Notes under the pieces: generated by a model
What the model was told of the DNA's origin: nothing
The model's input: the letters and a program-made list of their open reading frames with translations, nothing else
The model's database searches: none
Translations under genes and position numbers: made by a program
DNA from: Thalassiosira profunda
Lineage: Eukaryota > Bacillariophyta > Thalassiosirophyceae > Thalassiosirales > Thalassiosiraceae
Reading direction: 5' to 3'
DNA length: 22,344 bases
Assembly: GCA_036939355.1 (NCBI GenBank)
Contig: JALLAP010000493.1
Span: forward strand, 1-22,344
Part shown: piece after piece, positions 1-10,646 of the stretch
Layout: every line of letters starts with the position of its first letter
Position numbering within the stretch: the stretch's first letter is position 1

Positions 1-2
1 AT

Positions 3-134
3 TTCGACATTACTCGCTCCAACAAGATTGCTGTCCGAATACCCGCCCCACCTACAACTCTCACCATCCCTCTTGCAGTTCTAGCGAGTTTCCGCGGAGA
101 CCCTCTCATCGAAATCGAGCCGTATTTGGGGTAG
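3..134 (+). CDS. possible 3' end of an upstream gene (partial)
   Basis: Frame 3 is open from the left edge for 43 codons to a TAG at 132-134. Its translation has a balanced, protein-like composition (it starts FDITRSNKIAVRIPAPP and ends IEIEPYLG). It could be the last exon of a plus-strand gene whose body lies left of the window. No domain is recognisable, and frame 2 is also open over a similar stretch, so this is only a candidate. It may instead be non-coding. Confidence 0.22.
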   Translation, partial: FDITRSNKIAVRIPAPPTTLTIPLAVLASFRGDPLIEIEPYLG

Positions 135-1187
135 AGAGGGGCTGTGCCGGGCGATCCCCGCTAGCGCCGGTGTCGTTCGAATCGTGACGGAGGAACGATA
201 CACACGCCCCCTCATGGTCGAAGTCGCTCCATATGACGCAGCCAACGTCGCAGGGACAAAGGGTATTGTTGCATATTTGTCTGCGGCTGAGCAGTGGCAC
301 GTCCCCCGGCCGACGGAGCGAAATCACTCCGGCAATATACTTCTTGCGTATTGTTGCGTATCCCCGTGATATCAACGGCGCTTTCAGCGCTCCCCTCGCC
401 CATTTGATTGTCTTATCGATCGCGGGATGATTGGCGGAGGGCATAACAGGCTCGTTCTGGCTGCGGCGGCGGGCATCCGTCGCGTCAAAAACGCAAATAA
501 ATTCCAGTCCGGGGCGAGCTCGATTTTGCTACGCGGGAGGCCGCGCAGCGCCCAAATCGAGGGCCGAGAGACTTCGACCATGTATGAAGGCGATACGCCG
601 GCGACCGGACCACCAGCGGGCGGCGGCTGGTGGCACCGGCGCCGTTGCGATAGGTGCACGTGATGTGTCACCGCAGCGGGAGGTGCCGTTTGCACCACCC
701 TGTCGACGCAACGGCGATGGCGTTGCGAAATCGCCTTGCTAGGCGTGGTTGGCGTGCTTGTTGGCGACGTCGGACGGCGAGAATAACGTCTCTATCTGCG
801 GTGGTTGCGCAGATTTTGGCGTAGGAGGAGGCGGAGCTTCATGGCGCTGTTATTTCGATTTAGCGGATTTTTTGGGCTTGTGTCTACGTCACACGTGAAT
901 TACACGTGTATTTTAGGGTTGCAGAGACGGTTGCAAATTTCGCGGGTACGTGCACAGAACAGCCCCCGCTCCCCCCGCTCCAAGTTGTGTTGATGGGTCG
1001 TCAGCCTCCTGTTGCTGAGCCAGCCGTGCCTGAAGCGGCCCTGGCAGCCGCGCCTAAATTCGTTGGCCCAAACAACGCCTTTGCTCATCGCGGACCGTCG
1101 AGCCCGCCGCGCGCCCCAACGAAAGCAAGCCTCGGGTGGTCATTGGCATTGGTCGTCGCTGTGCACTGTGCACATCTCGTGATCAAG
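135..1187. other. intergenic region upstream of the chitinase-like gene, no gene seen
   Basis: About 1 kb with several short overlapping open frames on both strands. None has a recognisable domain, a convincing splice pattern or a favoured frame. The only structured element I see is the paired G-box at 885-909. Just before the chosen start of the next gene there is a small repeat, GTGCACTGTGCAC, near 1161-1173. A frame from 906 runs in phase into the next gene, but its first 94 codons do not look like that protein and would bury the signal peptide. Confidence 0.5.
885..909. promoter_or_regulatory. CRE-like site next to a palindromic pair of G-boxes
   Basis: TACGTCA (885-891) overlaps the first arm of a perfect inverted repeat, ACACGTG (891-897), AATTA spacer, CACGTGT (903-909). 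Each arm holds a CACGTG core. TACGTCA/TGACGT sites are bound by bZIP factors and CACGTG by bHLH or bZIP factors in plants and algae. The cluster lies about 280 bases before the start codon of the chitinase-like gene. The motif is visible; its activity is inferred. Confidence 0.4.
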
Positions 1188-3504
1188 ATGAGGCGTCCAT
1201 CAATTCGCGCCCTCTCGTCCTGCATTATACTCCTTCACCCTCTCAGCGCACAATCGCAACAGCCATGTGATCCCTGCGCAGGGACGGTCGGCTCCACCAC
1301 CTTCAAGGTGATGCCGGGAACGAATTGCAAAGTCTACTCTCAGTGCATCAATGGCGTGAACTTTGGGGAGTTTGAGTGCAGCGGCGACACGGTTTACGAC
1401 GAGGCGAAGCAGTATTGCAATTGGCCCTCGGATACGGTGTGCGTCGAGACGACGTGCCCGCCTACGAGGCAGCCGTCGACTGGTCGTCCCACAATGAATT
1501 GGGAGGACTGCGTCAATCCGTGTCCGCGGGGCTTCACCGGCTTCCAGACGCGGCCCGGGACGAACTGCAAGAAATATGTGCTGTGCCAAAGTGGCGTAGT
1601 GATGGAGGAGCTGGAGTGTTTTGGGGATACCCTTTTCAACGAAATGGTATCATACTGCGATTGGCCGGGTTCGTACACCTGCAGCATCGTGCCGTGTCTT
1701 GGAGGAGAACCTATCGATCCCTCGGAGCCCACCGATCCGGAACAACCTACCGATCCGCCTACGGAAAAGCCGACATCAAATACTGTGACGCCCTCTCTGG
1801 TGCAAGAATCAAAGCGGCCAACTCCCGAGCCAACGAGCAAACCCAAACCACCCTCCTCGTCGGTATTTTCACCCGCGACTGGTGTGCCTTCCAATGCACC
1901 ATTTGCAAGCACCCCAGTTCCGGGCGGAGAGACCACTCCAATTCCAGCCTCAACCACTGACGAGCCGACATCTTCTCCCACGGCGAAGATTGCCACCGTA
2001 TCTACATCCCAGCCCTCGGCGGACTCTCCATTGCCCGTGTCTTCTCCAGAGATAGTTGATCAGACCGCTCAAGCGCCAACATACCAAAGCTTCAGATCGT
2101 ACTTGGTCGATAGGGAAGACGAGCTCAATTCGATGGTGTTTCAGTCGAATGGAAGCCCTAGCATGGCGTACACATTCCCGGACTTTCTGAGGAGTCTGGA
2201 CATTGCGACGTTTCAGGTGCCGGCCGACAAGGCATTTTTCGTGGGCGAGGGAATGAGTGGAAGGCTGCCAAAGGGCATCGAGTACGGACTTGTGAATCTA
2301 GCCGCTTTCCTAAGCAACGCAATGGAGGAGGGCATTCGATTCGATAGCTGTGACGAGTGGAACACCGATTTCATATTCGATGGGCCGAGCGAGAAGTATC
2401 CTCTCTCGAATGCTTGCGGAGTGAGTAATCATCTCGCCGCGCGACGGCTTGACTGCCAAATTCTCACAACAATCTCTCTCTATCTCGCGTAGCAATACGG
2501 AAGATCGTACGAAGATGAGGGCTGTCGAGGCAACGAGACGTGTGACGTGGACCGCACGATGAATGTGACTGCGGCGGATGGAAATAGAGAGAAGAATGCG
2601 CCTCCCTTCACCTGCAGGCCAAAAGAGTATGACGGGCTTACGGAAATCTTCCCAGGGTACTTTGATTTTGGCGACGGTAATGTGGTGAAACAAAGTGAGT
2701 GACTGTTATGAAGTACTTCTGTTTTGTCTTTGCTAACGAGCAACCTCATTTGGCTCTCCTCGCTTCTTCTGCTTTCTTCAGCGGCGTACGCCAACACCGT
2801 AGGACGTACAGATATCGAAGGTGAGTTGCATTGGCGCTCTGTATCTACACACTGATGAATGCATCAACTCACCTTTGGCTTCCTTAGGCTGCTGTTGGTG
2901 GGGACGTGGTGTTTTGCTCACGCGAGGCACTTGCATGTACGGAAAGATGTCCGAGCTTCTTGGCCAGGGAGCCACTGATCGAGGAGTCTTCGTGTACCCA
3001 GATATAGACTTTTGCTCGACGCCGGACGCCATTTGCAATCACTCGAGGACAAACGAGCTGCGGTGGGTGCTAGGATTTCTGGAGTGGTCCGACAGAGTCT
3101 CATCTTACGTCGATGTGAACACCGGCTGGAGCTACATGGACCAAATGAAACGATTCGTCGACAGCGGCATGGAAGACTCGTCTTTCATTAACGGAGCGAC
3201 CAATATTTTTACTCGCCATTGCCACGACGACTCCTGCGAGGATCGGTTGGTGTGGGATGACGACAACAATGACTCTCAGGTCATTCGACGCGACAACTTT
3301 CGGAAGATAATATCGGAAGTCTTCCGCCTCCCAATGACGTATCAGCCAACAGACGCTCCGAGCAAGTCGCCCAGCCCTACCTATTCGCCAACCGACGAAC
3401 CCGATCTGACTGCACTTCCACCCAACGCAGCGCAGCGGAGAACTGGCAGCCAATTGGCGGCAATGATAGCGGCAGCGTGGTTGAGTTTTGTTGCAGTCAT
3501 ATGA
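1188..3504 (+). CDS. secreted chitin-binding GH19-like chitinase, two CBM14 domains
   Basis: Four exons: 1188-2420, 2493-2694, 2782-2820 and 2888-3504. All three introns are GTGAGT...AG and splice in phase to 696 residues. The ATG at 1188 opens a signal peptide (basic start, then SSCIILLHPLSAQSQQ). Residues about 27-85 and 105-160 are two six-cysteine peritrophin-A (CBM14) chitin-binding domains; both contain PGTNCK. A Pro/Thr/Ser linker follows, to about residue 300. The C-terminal half resembles family 19 chitinases: AAFLSNAMEEGIRFDSCDEW sits where the catalytic-Glu helix is expected, and WWGRGVLLTRGTCMYGK resembles the GRG-x-Q-[IL] signature. The usual Gln there is Leu, so catalysis is not assured. 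A second Thr/Pro/Ser stretch and a hydrophobic tail (LAAMIAAAWLSFVAVI) suggest a GPI-anchor signal or membrane anchor. Likely role: binding or remodelling chitin at the cell surface. Its stop is 60 bases from the convergent neighbour's stop. Confidence 0.82.
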
Positions 3505-3564
3505 GCTAGGTATTCGTTGATTACTGTCAAAGACTGTCTACTTACAGGCATCTAAACGAACTGC

Positions 3565-6500
3565 TCATTCGACTTTGGTGGCATCTCCGAGAACGGCATC
3601 GTCGTGAGGCAGTTGAAACCAGCCATCGGTGCGGATGAGAGTGAAAGAGAAGCTCTTGAATCGCTCGAACAGATCGTCACACACCCAGAACGAGGCGGTT
3701 TGCGTTTCCAAGTTCCATTGCATGCATGAGAACACGTGACCAACTGCATCGCCAGAATCAAGCAGCGCCTTCCGGAGTTTGGATTGCTTCCGCTGTGAGC
3801 CAGACCCTCCGCCCTGCATCATCATCATCATCGCCATCATAGGGTTTCCACCCGCCTCGCTGGCTCCCGATGCCATAGAGTACGACTGCGTCTGCCCTTG
3901 CTTCTGCAGCATGAACCCCAATGCGCTGCTGCCAGAACGCCCTCCGTAACGATAGGGCCAGTCTTGCCCAAACTTAGAACTGATGCCCCCAATCTTCAGT
4001 TCGTACTTTGAAGCGCTTCCAACGGGCAGGGCTTTTGTCGACAACACTCTTGCGCCAATCAATTTCCTCTGCATAAACATCGCAGTTCGGTTCGCCAACT
4101 CCGTATGGAACGCAGAGAGGTTGAACTTCTTCTTCGCAACGTTGTTTCTGCTGGTGATGGAAGCAGGCGAGTCGTTGGAGAGGGTGGCTTTCGTGATGAG
4201 AGTCGGTTTCGCAAGAAGGTCGTCCAGGATGGAAAATACGACGTGCGCTGGGACGCCAAACTCATCAACGCAGGCAGAGAGGATGTCCAGGAAGATATCA
4301 ACCGTTGAAGCCCTCTCCTCACGTATCATGGAAGTAGGATCACGATCGGGAGGCAAAACGGTAGCGAGGTAAAGCCTGTGGATCCAATGCTGTAGCTTTC
4401 CGTGGGACAGCCCAGAAGTCTCGCCATCGCTCTGCTCCCAAGTTGTAAAGCCACCCCAAACGCTCGGTTCCTTGTCAGTGACTTTCAGACGAAAGATAGT
4501 CTCGGCCTCTTCATAGCTGAGCAAGCATGTCGAGAAGACGTAATCATCGTACGTCTTCCAAATGCCAGTGTTCAGAAGACAGTTGGATCGAAAGCTGGGA
4601 GTCAAAGATTCCGACTTTGGCGCCAGCAGCGGAGCAATGTTGCAGAATACAGAAAGCATTCCCGTGTAGTCGGGCACGTTGCTCAACGAAATGCGGTGGT
4701 ACTTCGTAGGCAGGCCGCTGCTCCCGCGATCTTTGGCACTGGCCTTGAGAGCTAGGATGCTTCCTAGATCAATGTCAAGAGAAACCTTGCCCGAAAGAGC
4801 AGTCATAGCATGCCCCACATTCCAGTAATAGCGAATGACATTGTTGCAGAGCGTATTGCTTTGGCGGATCTTATTCATGTCGTCGGTGTTTTTGAGATTG
4901 TGCGGCGGATGAGACATGAACGATTGGACTTCGTCCGTCAAGAAATCCTGTGGGAATTCGCGCAGCGGATTCATTTGATCCTGTGCGTTGTTGCCGTCCA
5001 CGAAAGCGTAGTACGATGGGTCGAACTGGATAGGGTTGACGAGCCACGTCTTGTGAATGATTTCCAGGTAAGACTTGATTGCAGCAGCTACCATTTGTTC
5101 GTTTGCTCCGCTCTCTGGGAATGGCATCTGATCCACCTCCTCGACGAGTTCGGAGACAGGGCCCGACGAAGGATACAGGGCATGTGTCATTTGCATGAAC
5201 AACTTGTCCATCGGGGACACCATCATATCCGCCGCTGCCCCGCCATTCAGAAGATGGTCGGGAGACGATGCAATTGCCTCTGCAACAAACTCTCGGATTT
5301 TCTCGTCGGTGGCATCCTCGCCTAGCTTTGCTTTCACCGTAGCGACCATCTCCTGTGGCAGCTCCATTGTCTTGACCATCTCTGCCATTTGGCGACGCTG
5401 CTCTGCTTGCGCCTCCTTTGCCTGGGCTAACTTGCTCTCCATGCCTGACATCAACTCACTGCTGGCTCCCATCGATTGCAGCCCCGACATTGCTTCGTCC
5501 TCGGGGTCGTCCATGGAAGGACTGTAGTTTGAGAGCACTGTCTTCGTTGATTCGAGCCTCGGCGAGTAGCCCCTATCGGCGTCAACCCACGCCGACATTG
5601 TCGCCACAACAGAGTCCCATGTCTGCGCTGACAGATGCAACGAGGGGAATGCTTTCAGGAAATTTTCACGAGTGTTCTCGGTGAACCAACTCTTGATGCA
5701 ACCGATCATTTTCTCATGGATGAAGGGAGGCACGGCATATCCCATCGTCGCGTACATGACCACGACTCCCAGAAGAAACGGCTCCCTCTCAGATGCAAGC
5801 ATCTTGAACTCCGGGGCTAACCGCCCCATTTCGTGCGTCAAGGCCAAAACGAGTGTGTCCTTTGCAATCGTCTGCGGGCTAATGTCATTCAGCGTGCAGT
5901 GGAGCCGAAACGACCCCTGCTGCGAAGGGGTTAGATCCTCATATTGGTGGTGCGCATCCAGCAACGTGGCCATAGCATGGCGAGCGTCTCCGACCCCTCC
6001 AAAAAGCAAGGCGAGGGATGACAGCTCCTCCTCATTCAGATCCTTCAGATGGATGGATTGTGATTCGTCCTTCTCGTGGCGGAGCAATGAGCTGCTGATG
6101 TCATGTCCGAAGTTGTAGTATTCCAGATAGGGATCCTGAAAGGAGGCCCTAACGGGGGAACTCTCGAAATTGCACGGTGACTCCCCCTGGCAGCATTGCC
6201 GTAGTAGGCAAGCTGCTCCGACATCTTTTCCGCCTTGGGCGAGAATGAGTCCTCCTGCAAATCTTGGAGGCGCTTGAGGACGGAGCGGATGTCGTCCACG
6301 CTCCCGTCGCCGTAGTGGAGGGCCCTGGCGAGCCGCCACAAATTCTTGCACAGCAAGGCCGTCGATGGGTCGGGCGAGGCGTCAATGACCGCGATGCATT
6401 TCTTGGCGACCGCGGCGGCATTTTCTACAAAATATTCACATCAAGTGCGTGAGATCAATAATACCGATGCAATTTGCTCAGCAGATCATACCCACGCTCA

Positions 6501-6703
6501 CCGTAATTCCCGAGCTCGAAGTGGCAACTGGAGCTATTCGACAGCAAGACCGCGCGCAGGGCGTCGTCCCCACCGACAACGCCGAGCCCCTCTCGGTAGC
6601 AGGCGAGGGCGGATGGGAAGTGGCGCTTTGCAAAGTGAGCATTGCCGTCGTTCTTGTGGGGTAGCGCACCCGACGGCTCCCCAGCGGCTGCGGCGGACGC
6701 CAT
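3565..6703 (-). CDS. TPR and DUF4470-like domain protein
   Basis: Exon 1 is 6703-6502. A 77-base intron (6501-6425, GTGAGC...TTTTGTAG) joins it in phase to exon 2, 6424-3565. Residues about 15-110 form TPR-like helices (KNDGNAHFAKRHFPSALACY, then ENAAAVAKKCIAVIDASPDP). After this comes LLFGGVGDARHAMATLLDAH and LHCTLNDISPQTIAKDTLVL, which resemble the DUF4470 region of fungal and algal MYND-type proteins. No MYND cysteine cluster is seen. The remaining 700 residues are unassigned; the tail carries a Met-rich run followed by Gly/Ser/Gln/Lys. The frame breaks once, at a run of five C (6183-6187, plus strand): one more base restores a continuous product of about 1020 residues. The start at 6703 was chosen because the TPR begins directly after it; the frame stays open upstream but runs through a non-coding repeat. 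Probably a cytosolic scaffold; function unknown. Confidence 0.75.
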
Positions 6704-7046
6704 GGCGTTGTAGAGGGGGTGTAGACACGGAAAAGTGTGGGGAGAGAGTGGCCGGGTGCCCAGCGGATCTTTGGTGTCGGATCTCTTGCTACTCTTGCGC
6801 TTCGAGGGGCGGAGGGAGGTCGGGAGGTAAGCAGGGAAAACGGTGAAGCTGCACGAGGGACCCACCAAACGCCCTTCCTGGCTAGAAAGAGCGCCGCGAC
6901 GCCCCTCCACTTCATGCATGGACCCATTGGAGGGAATGGGAAGGTATGGGCAGCGGTCTGTGTCTACGGTTTGCGCTTGGTGGCCCCTTTTGACTCGGCC
7001 CGTGTCGTCCACTCCCAGGCGCCCGATTTTGGCCCGTTTTCCGCCA

Positions 7047-7211
7047 AATTTGCCACTTCCGAGCGAGGGTTCTTGGTGTGTGGCGATGGAACGGGGAGGA
7101 TTGACGCGTGATGGAGGGTTGTCGTGGATGCCCCAGGATCCCACTTGACCTATGGCGGGCGTTGTGAGCGGGCGTGGGTCTCTCCGACCTCCGACCGCAT
7201 GGTGCACCGTA
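7047..7211 (+). repeat. direct repeat, copy 1 (165 bases)
   Basis: Begins AATTTGCCACTTCCGAGCG and ends GCATGGTGCACCGTA. By eye it differs from copy 2 at about 14 positions (around 91% identity), with six differences clustered near the end. Non-coding by position and spacing. Confidence 0.9.
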
Positions 7212-7254
7212 GAGGAGTTTTTTTCCTGGGTGGCCCACTCGCAGACACGTTGCT

Positions 7255-7266
7255 TTACGTACGTAA
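7255..7266. promoter_or_regulatory. perfect 12-base palindrome TTACGTACGTAA
   Basis: A perfect palindrome centred on TACGTA, a bZIP-type core. Its last two bases are the first two bases of repeat copy 2. Either a factor-binding site or a junction feature of the duplication; the sequence alone does not decide. Confidence 0.35.
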
Positions 7267-7429
7267 TTTGCCACTTCCGAGCGAGGGTTTTTGGTGTGTG
7301 GCGATGGAACGGGGAGGGTTGACGCGTGATGGAGGGCTGTTGTGGATGCCCCAGGATCCCCCTTGACCTATGACGGGCGTTGTAAGCGGGCATGGGTCTC
7401 TCCCACCGCAATGCGCATGGTGCACCGTA
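7265..7429 (+). repeat. direct repeat, copy 2 (165 bases)
   Basis: Second copy of the 7047-7211 unit, offset exactly 218 bases and without internal gaps. The 53 bases between the copies are not repeated, so this is a dispersed local duplication rather than a head-to-tail satellite. Confidence 0.9.
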
Positions 7430-7955
7430 CCGCGCGGTCTCAGTGGCCCGAGATTGGCGACGACCGGCCTTTCCGGGGAAGTTCGCCTTCCCCATGGCAC
7501 GGGAAGGTGAATGTGTCGGCCAGGGCGGCAGTACACATGTTGGGACGGGTTTGATTGTGAGCTGTGTTTGCCTGCGAGAGGATGGTCCCTGGGGACCTGC
7601 AGGGCAATTCTGTGGTGATCTTGTTGCCTCCTCCTCTCTCCCTCCTCTCCCGTGACTTACCCTTCACGGGACTAAATATACACCAATTCCGACGTAGAAA
7701 TTGGATTTCAGGTAACGGCTCTTTGCTCGCATTTCTCCTTTCCTCCTCGATCGACGCGTCGCCCGCCGGCGCCCCCGCCCCGCTCCCAGGGGGCTCCAGC
7801 AGCTCTACAATAGCGCGCATCCACAGCATGGGATACAACCGCGACGCCGCCGGGAATGGCACGCACGAGGATCAGGATGTGGGGCCAGCAACGCGCGATC
7901 AGCAGAAGATGAATCCATCAATGGCAACGGAGCTCGTTCTCGCCTTGCATCAACA

Positions 7956-10609
7956 ATGAGGCCAATCAACCGCAACGTTTCGCTGTCGGAGCGCCGCTTC
8001 GATGTCGATACCCTCCCGCCGGACATGCGGCGCGTCTACGGCCATCTCGAAGAGAAATTCGGGGAAGAGTAGTGCGTTATTTGCAATTGCCTTAAATTGC
8101 GCTCACGACAAGCGTTACCTACTTGGTCACTGGTGGCTAACATCGCTTGCATGTTCCACCCGCGCCTCACTGCTCACTTTGCAGCGGCCTCCTCATTATG
8201 TTCGTCATGCGCACCGCGATCGAGCTTCATAGGGCGTGGCACATGACCTTGCTGACCAGCAAAATATTGCAGCAGGTCAAGGACGTGAGTGGTTAGATGT
8301 GATGTTACGAGTTGGGTTGGTACACGTCTTATGCTCAAATGCTCGTTACCAACAGGAGTTCGGCCTGCGCACCACTTGGGATTTGGGCGTGATTCGGATC
8401 AAATTCCGCGTCGAGGATGGTGGGTACGAGCTGCACCGGCGGGTGGCATATGACTATGATTCGGAGTACCAAGACGTGAGTCTATTGGGCGTGGGTGCAT
8501 TTTTCGGCTCATGCGATAAGGATCACATCTGATGTGCGTTTGCCTCTGGCGTACAGATTTACTACCGGATCGCCGTGGCCCTCATCGAGAGACAAATTAC
8601 GGTCCACGAGGCATTATTGTACCAAAGCGAGGCGAAGGCGGGCCTTCACACGGCATCGAGTGGTCTGTTCCTCAGAGATTTTCCGGGACGACTTGTGTTG
8701 TATCCTTTCCTGGCCGGGACGTGCGCCGTGATTTTCTTCGATGGCAAATGGATCGATGCCGGAGTCGCGGCCATTTGCGGGGTGGCTTCGGGTCTCATCG
8801 ACTATGCACTGAGCTATACCGGTGGGCAAGCAAAGGTATTGACGGACATCACCGTCGGAGTCACTGTGGGTGTCATCGGTGGTTTGTGGTATGACCATGT
8901 GAAGCATGTCTGCCTCTCGGGCATCTTCATGGGCGCGCTGTACTGGTTTTTCTATGGAACTGCCTTCGTGATCGGCTTGTTGGAGATTATTGCTGGAGAA
9001 TTGGAGACGGGCGTGACTCGGTTCGTTGGCGTCTCAGTCAAGACATTCGTCCTTTCGCTGGGGGCGGCTATTGGTTTGATGATGTCCCATGGCGGTGGAG
9101 CGCGTGAGGTTTNAGACATTCGTCCTTTCGCTGGGGGCGGCTATTGGTTTGATGATGTCCCATGGCGGTGGAGCGCGTGAGGTTTGGTTTGAATCAGAGG
9201 AATATTGCGACAAGGATTTCGTGAAGGGCCAGGTACGTCAAGAGCACTTTGCCTTTTGCAGCCCGCCTTTTCCCACACTCTCGCGAACAACTGATTTGTT
9301 CGCTCATGTTGTCAGTGGTGGAGAATTCCACTCTACCTCCTGTGCTCCATTGCCGTCCTCGGCCAGTACCGACTCCCAATCGATCGATACATCCCGGCTC
9401 TGATAATTCAGCTCGTTGCCTACGAGGTTCAATATTCCGTCGATGACGCGATTGCTGAGGACTATACTCTTGATAACCTTGACACGGCAGGTAAGTTTGA
9501 CTAGTGCAATTGCGCCTCCCTCTGATCGCACGATCCTCGTCTCAATTCTCTCTTTGCTCTCATTCTGCCAGCGTCGAACATGACTGGTGCAGCAGCTGCT
9601 GTTCTGGCTGCTTGCACGGTGTCGTGGATTGGGAACAAATGGCAAGTCCGATCGATCGATCCACGCAAACACTTCGCCCGAAGCACACAGCCTAACATGC
9701 ATTTTGCTGTTGCAGCCGAAACTTTTACAGCGCACGGCTTCTTCAACAGGATGAGGAGCATTCGTGTCTCAGCAACGCGGTCTACCATTATATGCGATGC
9801 ACCATCAAAGCCTTCTCGTGTCTCCGGGTTGGACGGAATTCGGATGTGAAAAAGTTCGATATGGCGAGGAGGCTGAGAGAGCAGAAGAGAGAACTGGAAG
9901 ACCCGGGCCATCCTCGGGATCGCATCAGTCTTCCGCAGCAAGACGAAAACTTGTTCATCGAAGCCATCGTTGGGGCGCAGGTGAGAAAGAATCCGTCACA
10001 TTCACTTCTTCCCGGGTCTTCACTCTCACTTATTGCTTTGCATCTCGTCACTGTATCACCGCAGGAGGTAAACATCTGGGCGATTCTCATGCCCGCCGTG
10101 TACCAGCTAGTGTAAGCAACCTCTACTGGCTGTTTTGGTCTCCGCATCTCAGATCTCACCAAATGCTCACTTTCCTTGCATCCACAGTCCTGGCTCAATC
10201 ATCGCGAGACTGTGGTTCCATTCGATCTTTCCTCCGGAGCCGGGCTCAGAAACGTCGCAGGAGAGCGTGTTCTCTTCCTTGATGGGTAAGCATTGTGATG
10301 GTGTAATGCTTTGTTCCTCTCTGTTCACATCTCACTCTTTCCCTCCTCGCCACTCGATCTCGTTCAGTTATCTCGACATCTCTGGCACTCGGATTGATCT
10401 TTGGGTTTGCAATTGTGCAAAGCTTCACGATGATACTTGAGCTAATGGTTGGATCTTGCAAGAAGGAACGCGACGAAGACGAGATTGCAACGATGAAACG
10501 CAAGCACGATATGATCGAAGGCATGTACACATGCACTCAAAGCCCCGAAGATGATCCCGCCTCTATTCATGTTCCTGTGGAGGACAAGCGGTACACGAAC
10601 AATTGCTGA
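7956..10609 (+). CDS. ThrE/DUF1212 family (PRM10-like) membrane transporter
   Basis: Ten exons: 7956-8071, 8185-8284, 8356-8475, 8557-9232, 9316-9490, 9572-9641, 9716-9980, 10065-10111, 10188-10285, 10368-10609. All join in phase to 611 residues once the artefactual 72-base duplication plus N in exon 4 is removed. The order fits the threonine/serine exporter family (TC 2.A.79). A soluble ThrE N-terminal region (YGLLIMFVMRTAIELHRAWH ... RRVAYDYDSEYQ ... ITVHEALLYQ) is followed by FFDGKWIDAGVAAICG and further hydrophobic spans. A second hydrophobic half ends MPAVYQLVPGSIIARLW, matching the family's 'VPGSIG' region. A hydrophilic loop (about residues 405-490) and tail are probably cytosolic. Bacterial members export Thr/Ser; the substrate here is unknown. 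The start at 7956 is the only in-frame ATG; an upstream exon is possible. Its stop is 37 bases from the convergent TrhO gene. Confidence 0.85.
9041..9185 (+). repeat. 72-base exact duplication around a single N (assembly join)
   Basis: Bases 9041-9112 and 9114-9185 are identical and separated by one N at 9113. Both encode the same transporter segment (TFVLSLGAAIGLMMSHGGG). Keeping both plus the N shifts the frame; one copy gives a continuous protein. This is what two overlapping contig ends joined by a placeholder N would look like, not a biological repeat. Confidence 0.92.
9642..9715 (+). other. GC-AG intron in the ThrE-like gene
   Basis: Intron 6 of the transporter starts GCAAGT, the preferred donor of the minor GC-AG class, and ends TTGCAG. 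It is the only boundary I found that joins the exon ending WIGNK to the exon beginning RNFYSARLLQ. The nearby GT (GTCCGA) would bring a stop codon into frame. The other eight introns of this gene start with GT. Confidence 0.7.
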
Positions 10610-10646
10610 GCGGTCATTCCTGTTTGGTAGAATTGCAATAGGCCCT

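Larger units (their letters stand above)
6704..7955. other. divergent intergenic region, 1.25 kb, repeat-bearing
   Basis: Lies between the starts of the TPR/DUF4470-like gene (-) and the transporter gene (+), so it must hold both promoters. It contains the two 165-base direct repeats, a 12-base palindrome and a TATA-like TAAATATA at 7673-7680, about 280 bases before the transporter start. A short inverted repeat (CCAATT ... AATTGG) follows near 7683. A minus-strand frame stays open across much of it, but the repeat copies are 218 bases apart (not a multiple of three) and so read differently in each copy, which argues against coding. Confidence 0.55.

Noticed and set aside
906..1187. Upstream in-frame extension of the chitinase-like gene
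   Set aside because: It would place 94 Ala/Pro-rich residues before a clean signal peptide and starts inside the G-box palindrome.
1394..1996. 200-codon minus-strand frame opposite the chitinase-like gene
   Set aside because: It is the antisense of the CBM14 and linker exon: Gly/Val/Ser-rich mirror of the sense codons, no domain.
6180..6195. Programmed -1 frameshift in the TPR/DUF4470-like gene
   Set aside because: The bases do not form a canonical X-XXY-YYZ slippery heptamer in the right phase and no stimulatory structure is evident. A lost base is simpler.
6704..7495. Long minus-strand frame in phase with the TPR/DUF4470-like gene, extending it by about 264 codons
   Set aside because: It crosses both copies of the 165-base repeat, which are 218 bases apart and so translate in different frames. 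Composition is Pro/Arg/His-rich and no domain is seen. The TPR begins right after the ATG at 6703.
9041..9185. Tandem repeat within the transporter
   Set aside because: Perfect identity, a single N between copies and the frame disruption point to an assembly join, not biology.
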